From Phaseolus vulgaris (lineage: Eukaryota; Streptophyta; Magnoliopsida; Fabales; Fabaceae): 64,000 nucleotides of DNA. The DNA lies in NCBI RefSeq assembly GCF_000499845.2, contig NC_023749.2, positions 23,374,878 to 23,438,877 of the forward strand, given 5' to 3'. A program made the translations under genes and the position numbers. Positions 33,261 to 43,868 of this stretch are shown here, piece by piece. The notes beneath the pieces are model-generated. The model was not told where the DNA came from. It saw only the letters and a program-made list of their open reading frames with translations, and did not search any database. Within the stretch, counting starts at the first letter, position 1; each line of letters begins with the position of its first letter.

Positions 33261-35755
33261 GTGGGCTTTGACCTCCATGGGCGTCCTCCATTTGAGCCTC
33301 TACCTCTTCTTGATCTTGGTGATTGGCCTCCATGTCCACTTGAGCTTGATCTCCATCAGGAGGGAAGCCTTAGAATCCATGATTACTACCAACCACCCCC
33401 TAGGAGAACTAGAAGAAGAGAGGAAGAGAGCCCAAGGGAAGTAAGGGTAGACCTACCCCATTTCTATGGTAAGGAAGATGTAGAGGTATACCTAGATTGG
33501 GAGATGAAAGTAGAGCAACTCTTTGCTTGCCATAGGGTGAGTGAAGAGAGGAAGGTACCCTTAGCAACCCTTAGTTTCCAAAGCAATGCCATGTATTGGT
33601 GGACATCTCTAGAGAGAGACCGACGTCTTCATAGGGAGCCTCCCATAGAATATTGGAATGACCTTAGGGGAGCCCTAAGACGTCGCCACATACCTTCCTA
33701 CTACCATAGGGAGTTAATGGACAAGCTCCAAAAACTCCAACAAAAGAACATGAGTGTGGAAGAGTATAGGCAGAAAATGGAGCTCTACATGATGAGAGCA
33801 TCCATTAGAGAGGAAGAAACCACCACCATATCTAGGTTTCTAAGTGGGCTCAACCTTGAGATAAGGGATAGAGTAGAACTTCTACCCTACCAAGACTTGA
33901 ATGACTTGGTTCAACTTTGCATTAAAGTTGAACAACAAAATTTGCGCAAAACTTCAAGTCAAAGGGTGGGTTCTTACTCCAACTTTTATCCCAAGAAAGA
34001 CTTTAAAAGGGAGGGTAGTACATCTAGAGACGAAACCAAAGAAACTACCAAACCTTTAGTGAAAGATGCCTCCACCCCATCCATCCGTGTTAGGGACACC
34101 AAGTGTTTTAAATGTTTTGGAAGAGGGCATGTGCAAGCGCAATGTCCAAACCAAAGGGTTTTGTTCTTAAAAGGAAAAGATGAGTACACGAGTGGTGAGG
34201 ATGAACCTAGTACACAAGAAAAGGGGGAAGGAGAGAGGATAAATCCTTTGGAGGGGGACTTATTGATGATTCAAAGAATCCTCCACAATCAACCTAGTGC
34301 ATCCATCGAGACACAAGGAGAGAACATTTTTCATACTAGATGCAATGTTTTAGAAAATATATGCTCTCTTATTGTGGATGGTGGATCATGCTGCAATTGC
34401 TGTAGCACTAGATTGATTGAGAAACTAAAACTACAAGTAGTTCCTCATCCAAAACCTTACAATTTACAATGGATCAATAAGGATGGAGAACTACGTGTAG
34501 ACAAACAAGTGGAAATCAAGTTTTCTATAGGTAACTACAAAGACAATGTTTTATGTGATGTAGTACCTATGGAAGCTTGCCACATCTTATTAGGTAGACC
34601 ATGGCAATTTGATAAGAAAACCTTGCATGATGGTCTAACTAACGAGATTTCTTTCATCCACAAGCACAAAAAGTTTGTACTTAGCCCTTTACCACATTCC
34701 CAAGTGGTAAAAGACCAAATACAAATGAAACATAAAAGGGATGAAGAGAAAATAAAAAAAGAGAAAACTTTTGGAAAACAAAAGGCGTGGGAGAAAAGTG
34801 TTCCTTCCCACAAGGTCATTCAACAAGTCAAGCACCTTGAAAATACCCTTGAAAACATGCTACTTGTTGAACAACCTAGCCTTACCTTTTGTAAAGGAAC
34901 ACTTGCAAGCATGAACACAAAAGAAGAGTCTTTAAAAGAAGCTTGCATAGATAAAGACTATTTCTCAAATGTGTTAGGATATCCCCAAGAGAATGTCAAG
35001 TTATCTATAAGCATCTACAAAAACCAATTTTTGTGTGAAGTAGTGCCTAGAACAACTTGTCATGTCTTATTGAGACAACCATTGCAAAGTGTACAAATTT
35101 TCATAAACAATGGTTGTACCAACGAGACTCTCTTTACACATGAGAGAAAAAGTCTACATGAAGGAGAACTCATGGGTCAAATTAGAGTTGATAAAACTCT
35201 AGAGCTTTTAAAAGGAAAACTTTTGTCACCAATGAGAAAAGAGGTTCAAAGACATTACTTTAGGTACAATTCTTGTTTTCAAACTACACCTAAAGCAAAG
35301 TCTCAAGAACTCTATACTCCTTCACCTTTTGTAAATGATCCTTGGGAAGACACACATTTCATATTAGAACTTCCTAGGACAACAAAAGGTTTTGATTCAA
35401 TTTTCATGGATAAACTCTTCTCTAGAGAAGTGCTACATCTTCATGGTTTATCCTCAAGCATAGTGTTGGATAGAGCTCCAAATTTCGCAAACCATGATTT
35501 GAGGATTCTCTTTGTAAAACTTGCAACTAAGTTGTACACTTTAAATCCTCAAAGCCATGGTCAAAATACATTTAAAAATCTAGCTCTTCCTACCATGCCT
35601 AGAATAATCATAAAAGACAAACACAACTCTAGAGATGAGCATACATACCATAAAGTAGCTCACAAAGCTACTTATATTTCTACTTTTGAGGTCATATGTG
35701 GGCTAAATCATCCTTCTCCTTTCAAGTTGTTACCATCTTCTATAGGATTTATGCC
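33261..35755 (+). pseudogene. gag: Eta gag - zinc knuckle - aspartic protease, interrupted by element C
   Basis: An open frame of 832 codons runs to the insertion. Residues ~60-220 form a Retrotrans_gag domain (VEVYLDWEMKVEQLF, ALRRRHIPSYYHREL, LSGLNLEIRDRVELLPYQDL). The CCHC knuckle CFKCFGRGHVQAQC is near residue 283. The protease has LIVDGGSCCNCCST and HILLGRPWQFDKKTL. A second, diverged protease-end-like segment follows (CEVVPRTTCHVLLRQP). There is no RT. At 35755 the codon CCT (Pro) is split by element C; the frame resumes exactly at 47920 (KEKVTTNEHF). Before that insertion it was a gag-protease gene of over 900 codons. Its normal start is cut off by the inverted LTR upstream. Confidence 0.85.
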
Positions 35756-36546
35756 TGTACCGCCCTGGTGGTCGGGTGTGATGACGTGGCATCCTGCTAC
35801 AGTGTAGGCGTGTTGACAAGGCGCCAGGTTGGCGGATGGGAAGGAAGTCGGGAGGCACGTGTAGTCGCCAGTTGTTAAGTTGGCGTGTTCCGATTTCCAG
35901 CTTACCAGAATAGGCGATCGCCAGGTTGAGGATGAAGTCGCCAGATGCAGACCCAGGCGACCAAGCAGTCAGAGATCGCCAGAACAAGCACATCGCCGAA
36001 GATGAAGGAGAAGCAGATTATGAAGGCGGTCGGCGAGACCACAGGGAAGGCGTATGAAGGCCCTAACTCGCCAGTTTCAGTAGAGATCGCACTCCTAAGT
36101 TTGCTATGCACTGGGCAGTACCATGCATACGTAACTTAGCCAAAATGAGACCAGAAGCGGCGCCAAGTCAGGGAGCCTCCAGATGATGGCACGTGTACAG
36201 TTGGATGCGAGCCACGTGTCCAAGTCTGTAACTGCCAGGAGAGAGAAAACTACCAGGTATATAAGAGTTCTTAACAGACTTTCTGAGGTACGCACGTTCA
36301 GTTCATACACTTTACGCTTGCGAGTGACAGAGCTGTTTGTGAGAGGATTTGCACGGTTCTAGTTCTTAGTATTTGGTGATACCGTCACTGACTTGAGCGT
36401 CGGAGTGCGATCGGCCGCAGCGGCGCCGTATCGTTTCTTTGCAGGTTCTTGAAGTAGATCCAGGGGAGGAACGAAGGTGATAAGCGGTGCGCACGTCGAT
36501 CCTTTGACGAGGCATTCTCCAGCGCTCCGGTCAACAGGCAGGATCA
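35756..36546 (+). repeat. Element C 5' LTR (791 bp)
   Basis: The TATA box TATATAAG lies at 36258-36265. The R/U5 block TTGAGCGTCGGAGTGC (36393), CGGCCG (36412), GGCGCC (36422) and TTTGCAGGTT (36439) is shared with the other Tat-like LTRs. G-box variants (ACGTGT) occur in U3. Confidence 0.97.
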
Positions 36547-36566
36547 TCAGGCGCCCACCGTGGGGC
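36547..36566 (+). other. Element C primer-binding site
   Basis: TCAGGCGCCCACCGTGGGGC directly follows the LTR and equals the site in gamma. I cannot name the tRNA with certainty. Confidence 0.8.
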
Positions 36567-36908
36567 CGTGTAAAACTTGCTCCCATCCACAGCGTGAGTT
36601 CGTGGAAGTTTTCAAGGTTTTCTGCGCGGTTGTGTGCTGGTGCAACCGTCGTTCGCAGTTTCTTTGAGTTTCGTTCGGTGAAGTTTGCGTTTTGAACCGT
36701 TCGTTTGGCTTTTCGATCGGTGGAGTGAGGTCTTTTGTTGCTTGCGCGCAATCTGTTTGGTGGAGGTCCGAGTTCTTTTGTGGTTTTCTGCGAAGCTTTG
36801 CGGTGTTCTTGAGATTCTTGCGCAGTTTCTTGAGTTCTCTCCGATTGATCGCTGATTCGATCATGGTTGAAGTGTTATTTGCTGTATTTCTGTGGTTCGC
36901 TGAAGTTA
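36567..36908 (+). other. Element C leader
   Basis: 342 bp without a convincing gene. It contains repeated TTTGCG, GTTCTTG and CGATCGGTGG pieces resembling the gamma leader. An in-frame upstream ATG at 36867 would add 14 residues to gag. Confidence 0.6.
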
Positions 36909-39900
36909 ATGAGAAAAATGAGAAGCAATCGCTCCAGTCCCGTGGCGCCTGTCGCTGCTGAAGGCGACGCCGCCATGACCATGGCGCAGATGGCAGAGAT
37001 GATGCGCTCGTTGCAGGCAACTGTGGAAGCCTCGCGCGTAGAGCAGGCAAGGATACATGAGGACCTGGTCGCCTCTCGCGCCAGGAACGAGGAGCTCAGC
37101 AAGGTAGCTGAGGAGCTGCGTCGAGCTCTTCAGGAGCAGCAGGGACGTTCTTCTGCTGAAGAGGTGGCACCGTCGACGCCACCTCGTGTGTTCCCAATGC
37201 CTTCTGTTCAGGCGATTACCGACACGCCAATTCCCACGAGCGTGGTTCCGGTTAAAGCCGTTTTTACCGGCGTGGAGGATCCAGAGGCTCATCTGACCAC
37301 GTTCCACACGCAGATGATGCTGTCGGGAGGGTCAGACGCCGTCTACTGCAAGATGTTCGTGAGCACGCTCCAGGGAACGGCGATGGAGTGGTTTGTGAGC
37401 CTGCCTAATGGCCACATAACCAATTTTCAACAATTCTCAAAAATCTTTGTCGAGCAGTATATTGTGAATAAGGCACCGCCCAGGGTGTCCTATGATCTGT
37501 TTGATATAAGGCAGTACCATGGGGAGTCCCTCAGAGACTACCTCAATCGCTTCGGAGCGCAGATGGTCAGATCGCCGGCCAAGGATGAAGAAATGCTGGT
37601 CTATGCCTTCAAGAAGGGCGTGCAGCCAGGGCCATTCTGCGAGGCCTTGATCAGGGCTCATCCAGCGACGTTTGCTGAAGTCAGGCGACTTGCGGTGGCC
37701 CACATCGCCGACGAGAGTGAAGTCGCCGAGAAGAGAGGCAGCGTGGCTCCCGCCAGACCACGCGCCCAGACCAGGATCCAGCCGCAGAGGGTGCTGGAAA
37801 CGGCGGCGGCGGCCAGAAAAGACCAAAGGACTCGCTATTCTTACGATAGGAGAAATAAGGGAAGAAGCCAAGCGCGCCAACAACCAGCACGCCAACCACC
37901 AGCACGCCGGGAATACAATCGCCCGCCTAAGCACAAATTCGTCATGGGACTAGCGGACCTGATCGCTATCCCTAACATATCTGCTAGGTTGAAGGCGCCC
38001 GAGAAGGTGGGCGACAAGGTGTTGGGGTCAAAACCGGACGCCTGGTGCGAGTTCCACCAGTGTTTTGGCCACAACCTGGACTCGTGTTTGTCTTTAGGAT
38101 ACCAGCTCGACGATCTGGTTAAGAGCGGGTTCCTAAATGACTATCTGCTGGATAGAAGGACGGGGGGAGCGTCGAGTTCCCAGCCAGCAGGTGGAGAAGC
38201 CCAGCAACACGAGATGCCAATCCACGGGGAGATCCACACCATTGCAGGGGGTTTCTCAGGTGGTGGATGCACCGCATCGCAGAGGAAAAAGTATGCGCGA
38301 TCGGTGATGGCAGTGGACATGTTTGAAGATCACTCGCCGGAAGTGGACATCACGTTCACAAAGCAGGATCTTCGGGACGTTGTGCCTCATGACGACGATC
38401 CCATAGTTATTTCGTTGATAACAGCAGGGAGGAAGGTCCACCGAGTTCTGGTAGACCAAGGAAGCTCGGCAGACGTGATGTTCTGGCCGACTTTCACGCA
38501 GCTGGAATTGCCCCTTGACCAGCTAAGGCCCTATGGAGGGTGCTTATATGGATTCGCTGGCGACCAGGTGGAGGTCAGGGGGTACATTGAGCTGAGAACC
38601 ACGTTTACAGATGAGGCTGGGTCGAGGACGGAGAAAATCAAGTACCTCATCGTAAACGCCCCATCAGCATATAACATCCTGTTGGGTAGGCCCACTCTTA
38701 ACAGGATAGGCGCCATTCCATCGACTCGGCACATGAAGGTGAAGCTGCCGTCCATGGAAGGGGTGGTGATCACAATCAAGTCGGATCAGAAAGAAGCGAA
38801 AAGGTGCTATGAGAATAGCCTGAAAAACAAAAGATCAGTGAGCTATGTAACAACCACCCCACCTCCCGGCGTGAAGCCAAGACCGCTGGTATCAGAGGAG
38901 GCCGCCGGAAGGGATGTAGAGATGATAGACGCTGAGCTGGGGGAGAGGAATGCTGGCCTGGAGGAGGAAGAGGCGCGGAATCGCCCCGAGGAAGCGAGAG
39001 AACTGGGAATCGCCAAGGCGGTGATCGCCAGAGAATCCAGGCCCAAACCTGTCGAGCAGTGGCTCGAGAAGGAGATCGGAGGGAAAGTTTTCAAGCTCGG
39101 AAGATCTCTGGAGGTCGATCTCCAGGACCAGATCGCCAAGGTGATTGAGCGGCATCTGGACGCGTTTGCTTGGTCCGCTTCGGACATGCCCGGGATCGAT
39201 CCCGACTTCTTGTGCCATCACCTGGCGATGGACAACATGGTGAGACCGGTACGACAAAGGAGAAGAAAATTCAATGAAGAGAGGAGGCAGGCGATCAGGG
39301 ACGAAACACAGAAACTCCTCGCTGCAGGCCACATCAGGGAAGTCCAGTACCCTGAATGGTTGGCAAATGTCGTACTGGTGAAGAAGAGTAACGGGAAATG
39401 GCGCATGTGCGTCGATTTCACCGATCTGAACAAAGCTTGCCCAAAGGATTCATATCCTTTACCAAGCATCGATGCCCTGGTTGATAGTGCTGCAGGGTGC
39501 AAGCTGCTGAGTTTCCTGGATGCCTTCTCGGGCTATAATCAGATCAAGATGCATCCCATGGACGAAGAGAAAACAGCCTTCATGACGGAGAGGTCGTGCT
39601 ACTGCTATATGGTGATGCCGTTTGGGCTGAAGAACGCGGGGGCCACGTACCAGAGGTTGATGGATCGAGTACTTGCACCAATGCTGGGAAGGAACGTGCA
39701 AGCTTACGTCGATGACATGGTCGTGACCTCGCAGGAGAAGAGCAAGCACGTTGCAGACTTGGAAGAATTGTTCACGACGATCGCCAAGTTCAAGTTGAAG
39801 CTCAACCCGGAGAAATGCATTTTCGGCGTGGAGGCTGGAAAGTTTTTGGGTTTTCTCTTGACTGAAAGAGGAATAGAAGCTAACCCGGACAAGTGTGCCG

Positions 39901-42362
39901 CCATCTTGGCGATGAGAAGCCCGGCTACGGTGAAAGAAGTCCAGCAGCTGACAGGTCGGATGGCAGCCCTATCTCGCTTCGTGTCAGCTAGCGGAGAAAA
40001 GGGGCATCCCTATTTCCAATGTCTGCGGCGCAATAACAAGTTCGCTTGGACGAAAGAATGCGAGGAAGCTTTCGTCAAGCTAAAACAGTATCTGGCGAGC
40101 CCGTCGGTTCTGTGCAAACCGCTGGCGGGTACCCCTCTCAGGTTGTATTTCGCTGTGACTGAGAGGGCGGTGAGTGCGGTGCTCGCCCAGGATCAAGATC
40201 AGGCTCAGAAGCCTATTTATTTTGTGAGCAAAGTGTTGCAGGGCCCAGAAACGAGATATCAGGCCCTGGAGAAGGCTGCGTTAGCTGTGGTGTTTTCGGC
40301 GAGGAGGTTGCGCCACTACTTCCACAGTTTCACAATACTGGTGATGACTGACCTGCCCATCTAGAAGGTCTTGAAGAAACCCGACGTTGCGGGAAGAATG
40401 GTGAAGTGGGCAGTGGAGTTGTCAGAGTTTGACATTAAATATGAGCCTCGAGGCCCGATCAAGGGGCAAATCTTTGCAGATTTTGTGGTCGAGCTCTCAT
40501 CAGAGGCGACGCGGGTTGAAGGAGACGATTTTCGTTGGGTGCTTTCGGTGGATGGATCGTCGAACCAGCAGGGTAGCGGTGCTGGAGTCATATTGGAAGG
40601 ACCCAACGGCGTGCTGATCGAACAATCGTTGAGATTTGCCTTCAAAGCCAGCAACAATCAAGCAGAGTATGAGGCACTGATCGCCGGGATTTTGCTGGCC
40701 AAAGAGATGGGAGCCAGGGTGTTAATGGCTAAGAGTGACTCGCTGCTAGTCACAGGGCAAGTAACAGGCGAGTTCCAGGCTAAAGATCCACAAATGGCGG
40801 CTTACTTGGCGTATGTGCAGGAATTGAAGAGTTCCTTTGCCTCTTTTGAAGTAGTACATGTGCCCCGAGAACAGAATGCCCGAGCTGACTTGCTTGCTAA
40901 GCTCGCCAGTTCAGGCAAGGGGGGTAGGCAGAGGACGGTAATTCAAGAAACTCTGAAGACGCCGAGGGCATTTGTAGCAGATCACCTGGTCCTTCAGATA
41001 AGCAAGTCGACGGAGAGAGCAGTGAGTAGCCATAAGTCTTTGACGCAAGAAACCCTGAGATCGCCGAGAGTTAGAGCATGTCGAGGAGAGAAGGTGGACG
41101 TGATGCAGGTCTGCGCCACCCATGAGCCAGACACTTGGATAACACAGTACAAGCGGTGCTTGGCTGATGGCCTCCTCCCGCTAGATCCAACAGAAGCTAG
41201 GAAGGTAAAGAAAAATTCCAGCAAATACACATTGATTGATGGCGATCTGTACAGGTTTGGGTTCACTCACCCGCTCCTGGAATGTATACACGGCGAGAAG
41301 TGCATGAGAATTATGGCAGAGCTCCACGAAGGTATATGTGGAAGCCACGTCGGGGGTCGAGCTCTGGCCGCGAGGACTCTCCGTGCAGGCTACTACTGGC
41401 CATCCATGAGAGAAGATTGCAAGAAATATGCCCAATGTTGTAAACAGTGCCAGCAGCACGCCGATTGGCATAAGGCACCTCCCGAGGAGTTGAAGTCGAT
41501 CTATAGCCCTTGGCCGTTTCATACTTGGGGAATCGACATCCTGGGACCTTTCCCGCTGGCGATCAGGCAAATGAAGTACTTGGTGGTGGCAATTGAATAT
41601 TTCACCAAGTGGATTGAAGCAGAACCAGTGGCCCAGATCACCGCACACAAGATCGAAGGCTTTGTATGGAAGAACATTGTGTGCCGGTTTGGAGTGCCTA
41701 AGCGCCTGGTGTCAGATAATGGGACACAGTTTGCAAGCCACCTGTTGAAGAAGCTTTGCGAAGGGGTGGGAATTCAACAAGTGTTTGCATCCGTCGAGCA
41801 CCCTCACACAAATGGCCAGGTGGAATCAGCTAATCGGGTGTTGTTGAGAGGTTTGAAGAGAAGGCTTGAGAAAGCCAAGGGAAGTTGGGCTGAGGAGGTG
41901 CCCCGTATAGTTTGGGCGTACCACACCACCGAGCAGTCAGGAACCCATGAGACCCCGTTTAGCTTGGTCTATGGGTGTGACCCCATGATTCCGGTGGAGA
42001 TCCAGGAGAGCTCGCCGAGATTCCAGAACTTTGTAGAGGAAGACTCGAATGAAGAGAGAAGGCTGAACCTGGATCTGCTGGATGAAGTCAGGGAAGAGGC
42101 GAGGCTGAAGGTTGAGGCGGTGAAGAGGAGGATCGAGCGAAGATACAACTCAAAGGTGATGCCAAGGCAGTTTAGAGAAGGCGATCTGGTGATGAGGAAG
42201 GCCCACCAGTACGAGATGGAGAATAAACTATCACCCAAGTGGACTGGACCGTTCAGAATAACCGAGGCGCTCGGGAACGGGGCCTACCGCTTAGAGACGC
42301 TGGAAGGAGGGGCGATTCCTCGCACCTGGAACGCCACACACTTGAAGTTGTACTATAGTTAA
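36909..42362 (+). pseudogene. gag-pol: Element C gag-protease-RT-RNaseH-aRNaseH-integrase, one nonsense codon
   Basis: The chosen start MRKMRSNRSS is conserved in gamma. From the upstream ATG at 36867 the domains are: helical N-region 35-100, gag ~130-265 (EWFVSLPNG, RDYLNRFGAQ), CHHC knuckle WCEFHQCFGHNLDSC ~393-407, protease VDQGSSADV ~530 and ILLGRPTLN, RT ~810-1000 with YVDD at 947-950, and Ty3 RNase H (PIYFVSKVLQG, YQALEKAAL). Then TAG (40362-40364) replaces the CAG of the relatives. The same frame continues at 40371 with an archaeal-type RNase H (SVDGSSNQQGSGAG, NNQAEYEALIAG, ARADLLAKLA) and integrase (HEGICGSH, CKQCQQH, WGIDILGP, SDNGTQF, NGQVESANR). A single C-to-T change thus separates it from an open ~1818-codon frame. 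Confidence 0.95.
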
Positions 42363-42422
42363 GAGCTTTGTAAGTAAAGACAAACACAATGTTATATTAC
42401 AATGTCTCTGTTAAAACAGTTT

Positions 42423-42480
42423 GAAGGGGGCACTCTTTTTTCCCTAAGGAGGGTTTTTAATGAGGCTACCCAATAAAAGA
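42423..42480 (+). promoter_or_regulatory. Conserved post-pol element (C copy)
   Basis: GAAGGGGGCACTC, TTTTTTCCCTAAGGAGGG, TTTTTAATGAGG, CTACCCAATAAAAG. It lies ~60 bp after the pol stop, as in alpha and beta, with an AATAAA signal at its end. Confidence 0.62.
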
Positions 42481-42589
42481 AGAGTTTTCAAGGTATAAGG
42501 TGTTTTCAGATTGCATGTGCGCTATTTTCAAGAGTTTTGAAGAAAGACCTTGTCATTTGTACATGATTTAAGGCAAGAAAAGATATATC

Positions 42590-43330
42590 GCGTGCTTTCT
42601 AAAAGGTTTTAAGTCCTCATCGTTTTTCGGCGATTGGAGGCACCAGTTAAGTTTAAGTCCTCATCGTTTTTCGGCGATTGGAGGCACCAGTTAAGTTTTC
42701 AAAGTCCTCATCGTCTTTCGGCGATCGGAGGCACCAGATGAAAGACCTCAACGCTCTCGCGCGTCCCGTGGCAAGTAAAAGACCTCATCGCCGTCGAGCG
42801 AGTGCAGGCGAGAAAGAAAAAAAAGTCCTCCGTGTTTCTGGGAGCGAGAAGATGTAACTCCTGGGGCAACGTAGAGGCAAGTTAAAGACCTCCTCGCCGT
42901 CGAGCGGGTGCAGGCGAGAAAGTTCCTCAGTGCATCCAAGGGGGAGGAGATGTACACCCTGGGCAAGTTGAGGCACCATATAAAGTCCTTATCGCCGTTG
43001 CGCGAGCTAAGGCCAGTTAAAGACCTCCTCGCCGTCGAGCGAGTGCAGGCGAGAGAAAGAAGGGTCCTCAGTGCATCCAGGGGGGAGGAGATGTACACCC
43101 TGGGCAAGTTGAGGCACCAGATAAAGTCCTTCTCGCCGTTGAGCGAGTTAAGGCCATTTAAAGACCTTCTCGCCGATGAGCGAGTTCAGGCGAGTAAAAA
43201 GTCCTTCTCGCCGATGAGCGAGTTCAGGCGAGTTAAAAGACCTTCTCGCTTATGTGCGAGCATAGGCAAGATAAAATCCTTCTCGTCTCGAACGAGTTCA
43301 GGTATGGCGAAGAGGGTGGAAGAAGCTTGA
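42590..43330 (+). repeat. Tandem-repeat spacer of element C
   Basis: Two unit types can be read. One (42610-42740) is a ~50-bp unit 'AAGTCCTCATCG-TTTTTCGGCGATTGGAGGCACCAGTTAAG', three copies. The second (42775-43290) is a 35-60-bp unit with 'AAGACCTCCTCGCCG-TCGAGCGAGTGCAGGCGAG', about ten degenerate copies, some with an inserted GTGCATCCAGGGGGGAGGAGATG. It lies between the ends of two convergent genes. 43331-43868 has no gene I can support. Confidence 0.82.
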
Positions 43331-43868
43331 AAGGTGGCTAAGGTAGGTTCGAAGAGAACGCCTAGTCAGCCGGTCTTTTGCTCTGAGGTTCAGGGGGGGG
43401 AAAGGAAGATCCCAAAGGGCGTTTCTACCCCAGATAAAGAAACGATTGCCAAAGCATGAGGCTGGGAAAAGCCGGTGTTGCCAAGAGGTCTTGGCGATCG
43501 GGAAAATTTCAAACACGGCGAGAAAATTGAAAGACTTGTTTGATAAAGCAGGTCGAGTGGGACGTTATTTGAACCAATGATTGAGTTACAGTTCGTTGCT
43601 TGGAAGGTATTCTTATGATAAGGTTAGTGCCTCAAGAGTACAAGTTGTTTAAAGTGATTATTGCTTAAGTTTGAATTGGCTCGAGGCAGTACGTCAAAGG
43701 TCACGTTTGCAAAATCGCTAAGTTAAAATCGACAAAGTTAAACATACAAAGAAGGTGAAAGCGCTTAAAGAAGTCAGAAGAAAGAATACCCAAGTTTCGT
43801 GATTGAAATAAGTATCTGTTCAAAACACATATGCACGAGTTTTTACTACAAGGTATATACAAGCGAAT

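Noticed and set aside
40362..40364. Programmed stop-codon readthrough in element C pol
   Set aside because: The stop lies between RNase H domains, not at the gag-pol border, and sister copies have Gln here. A simple nonsense mutation is more likely.
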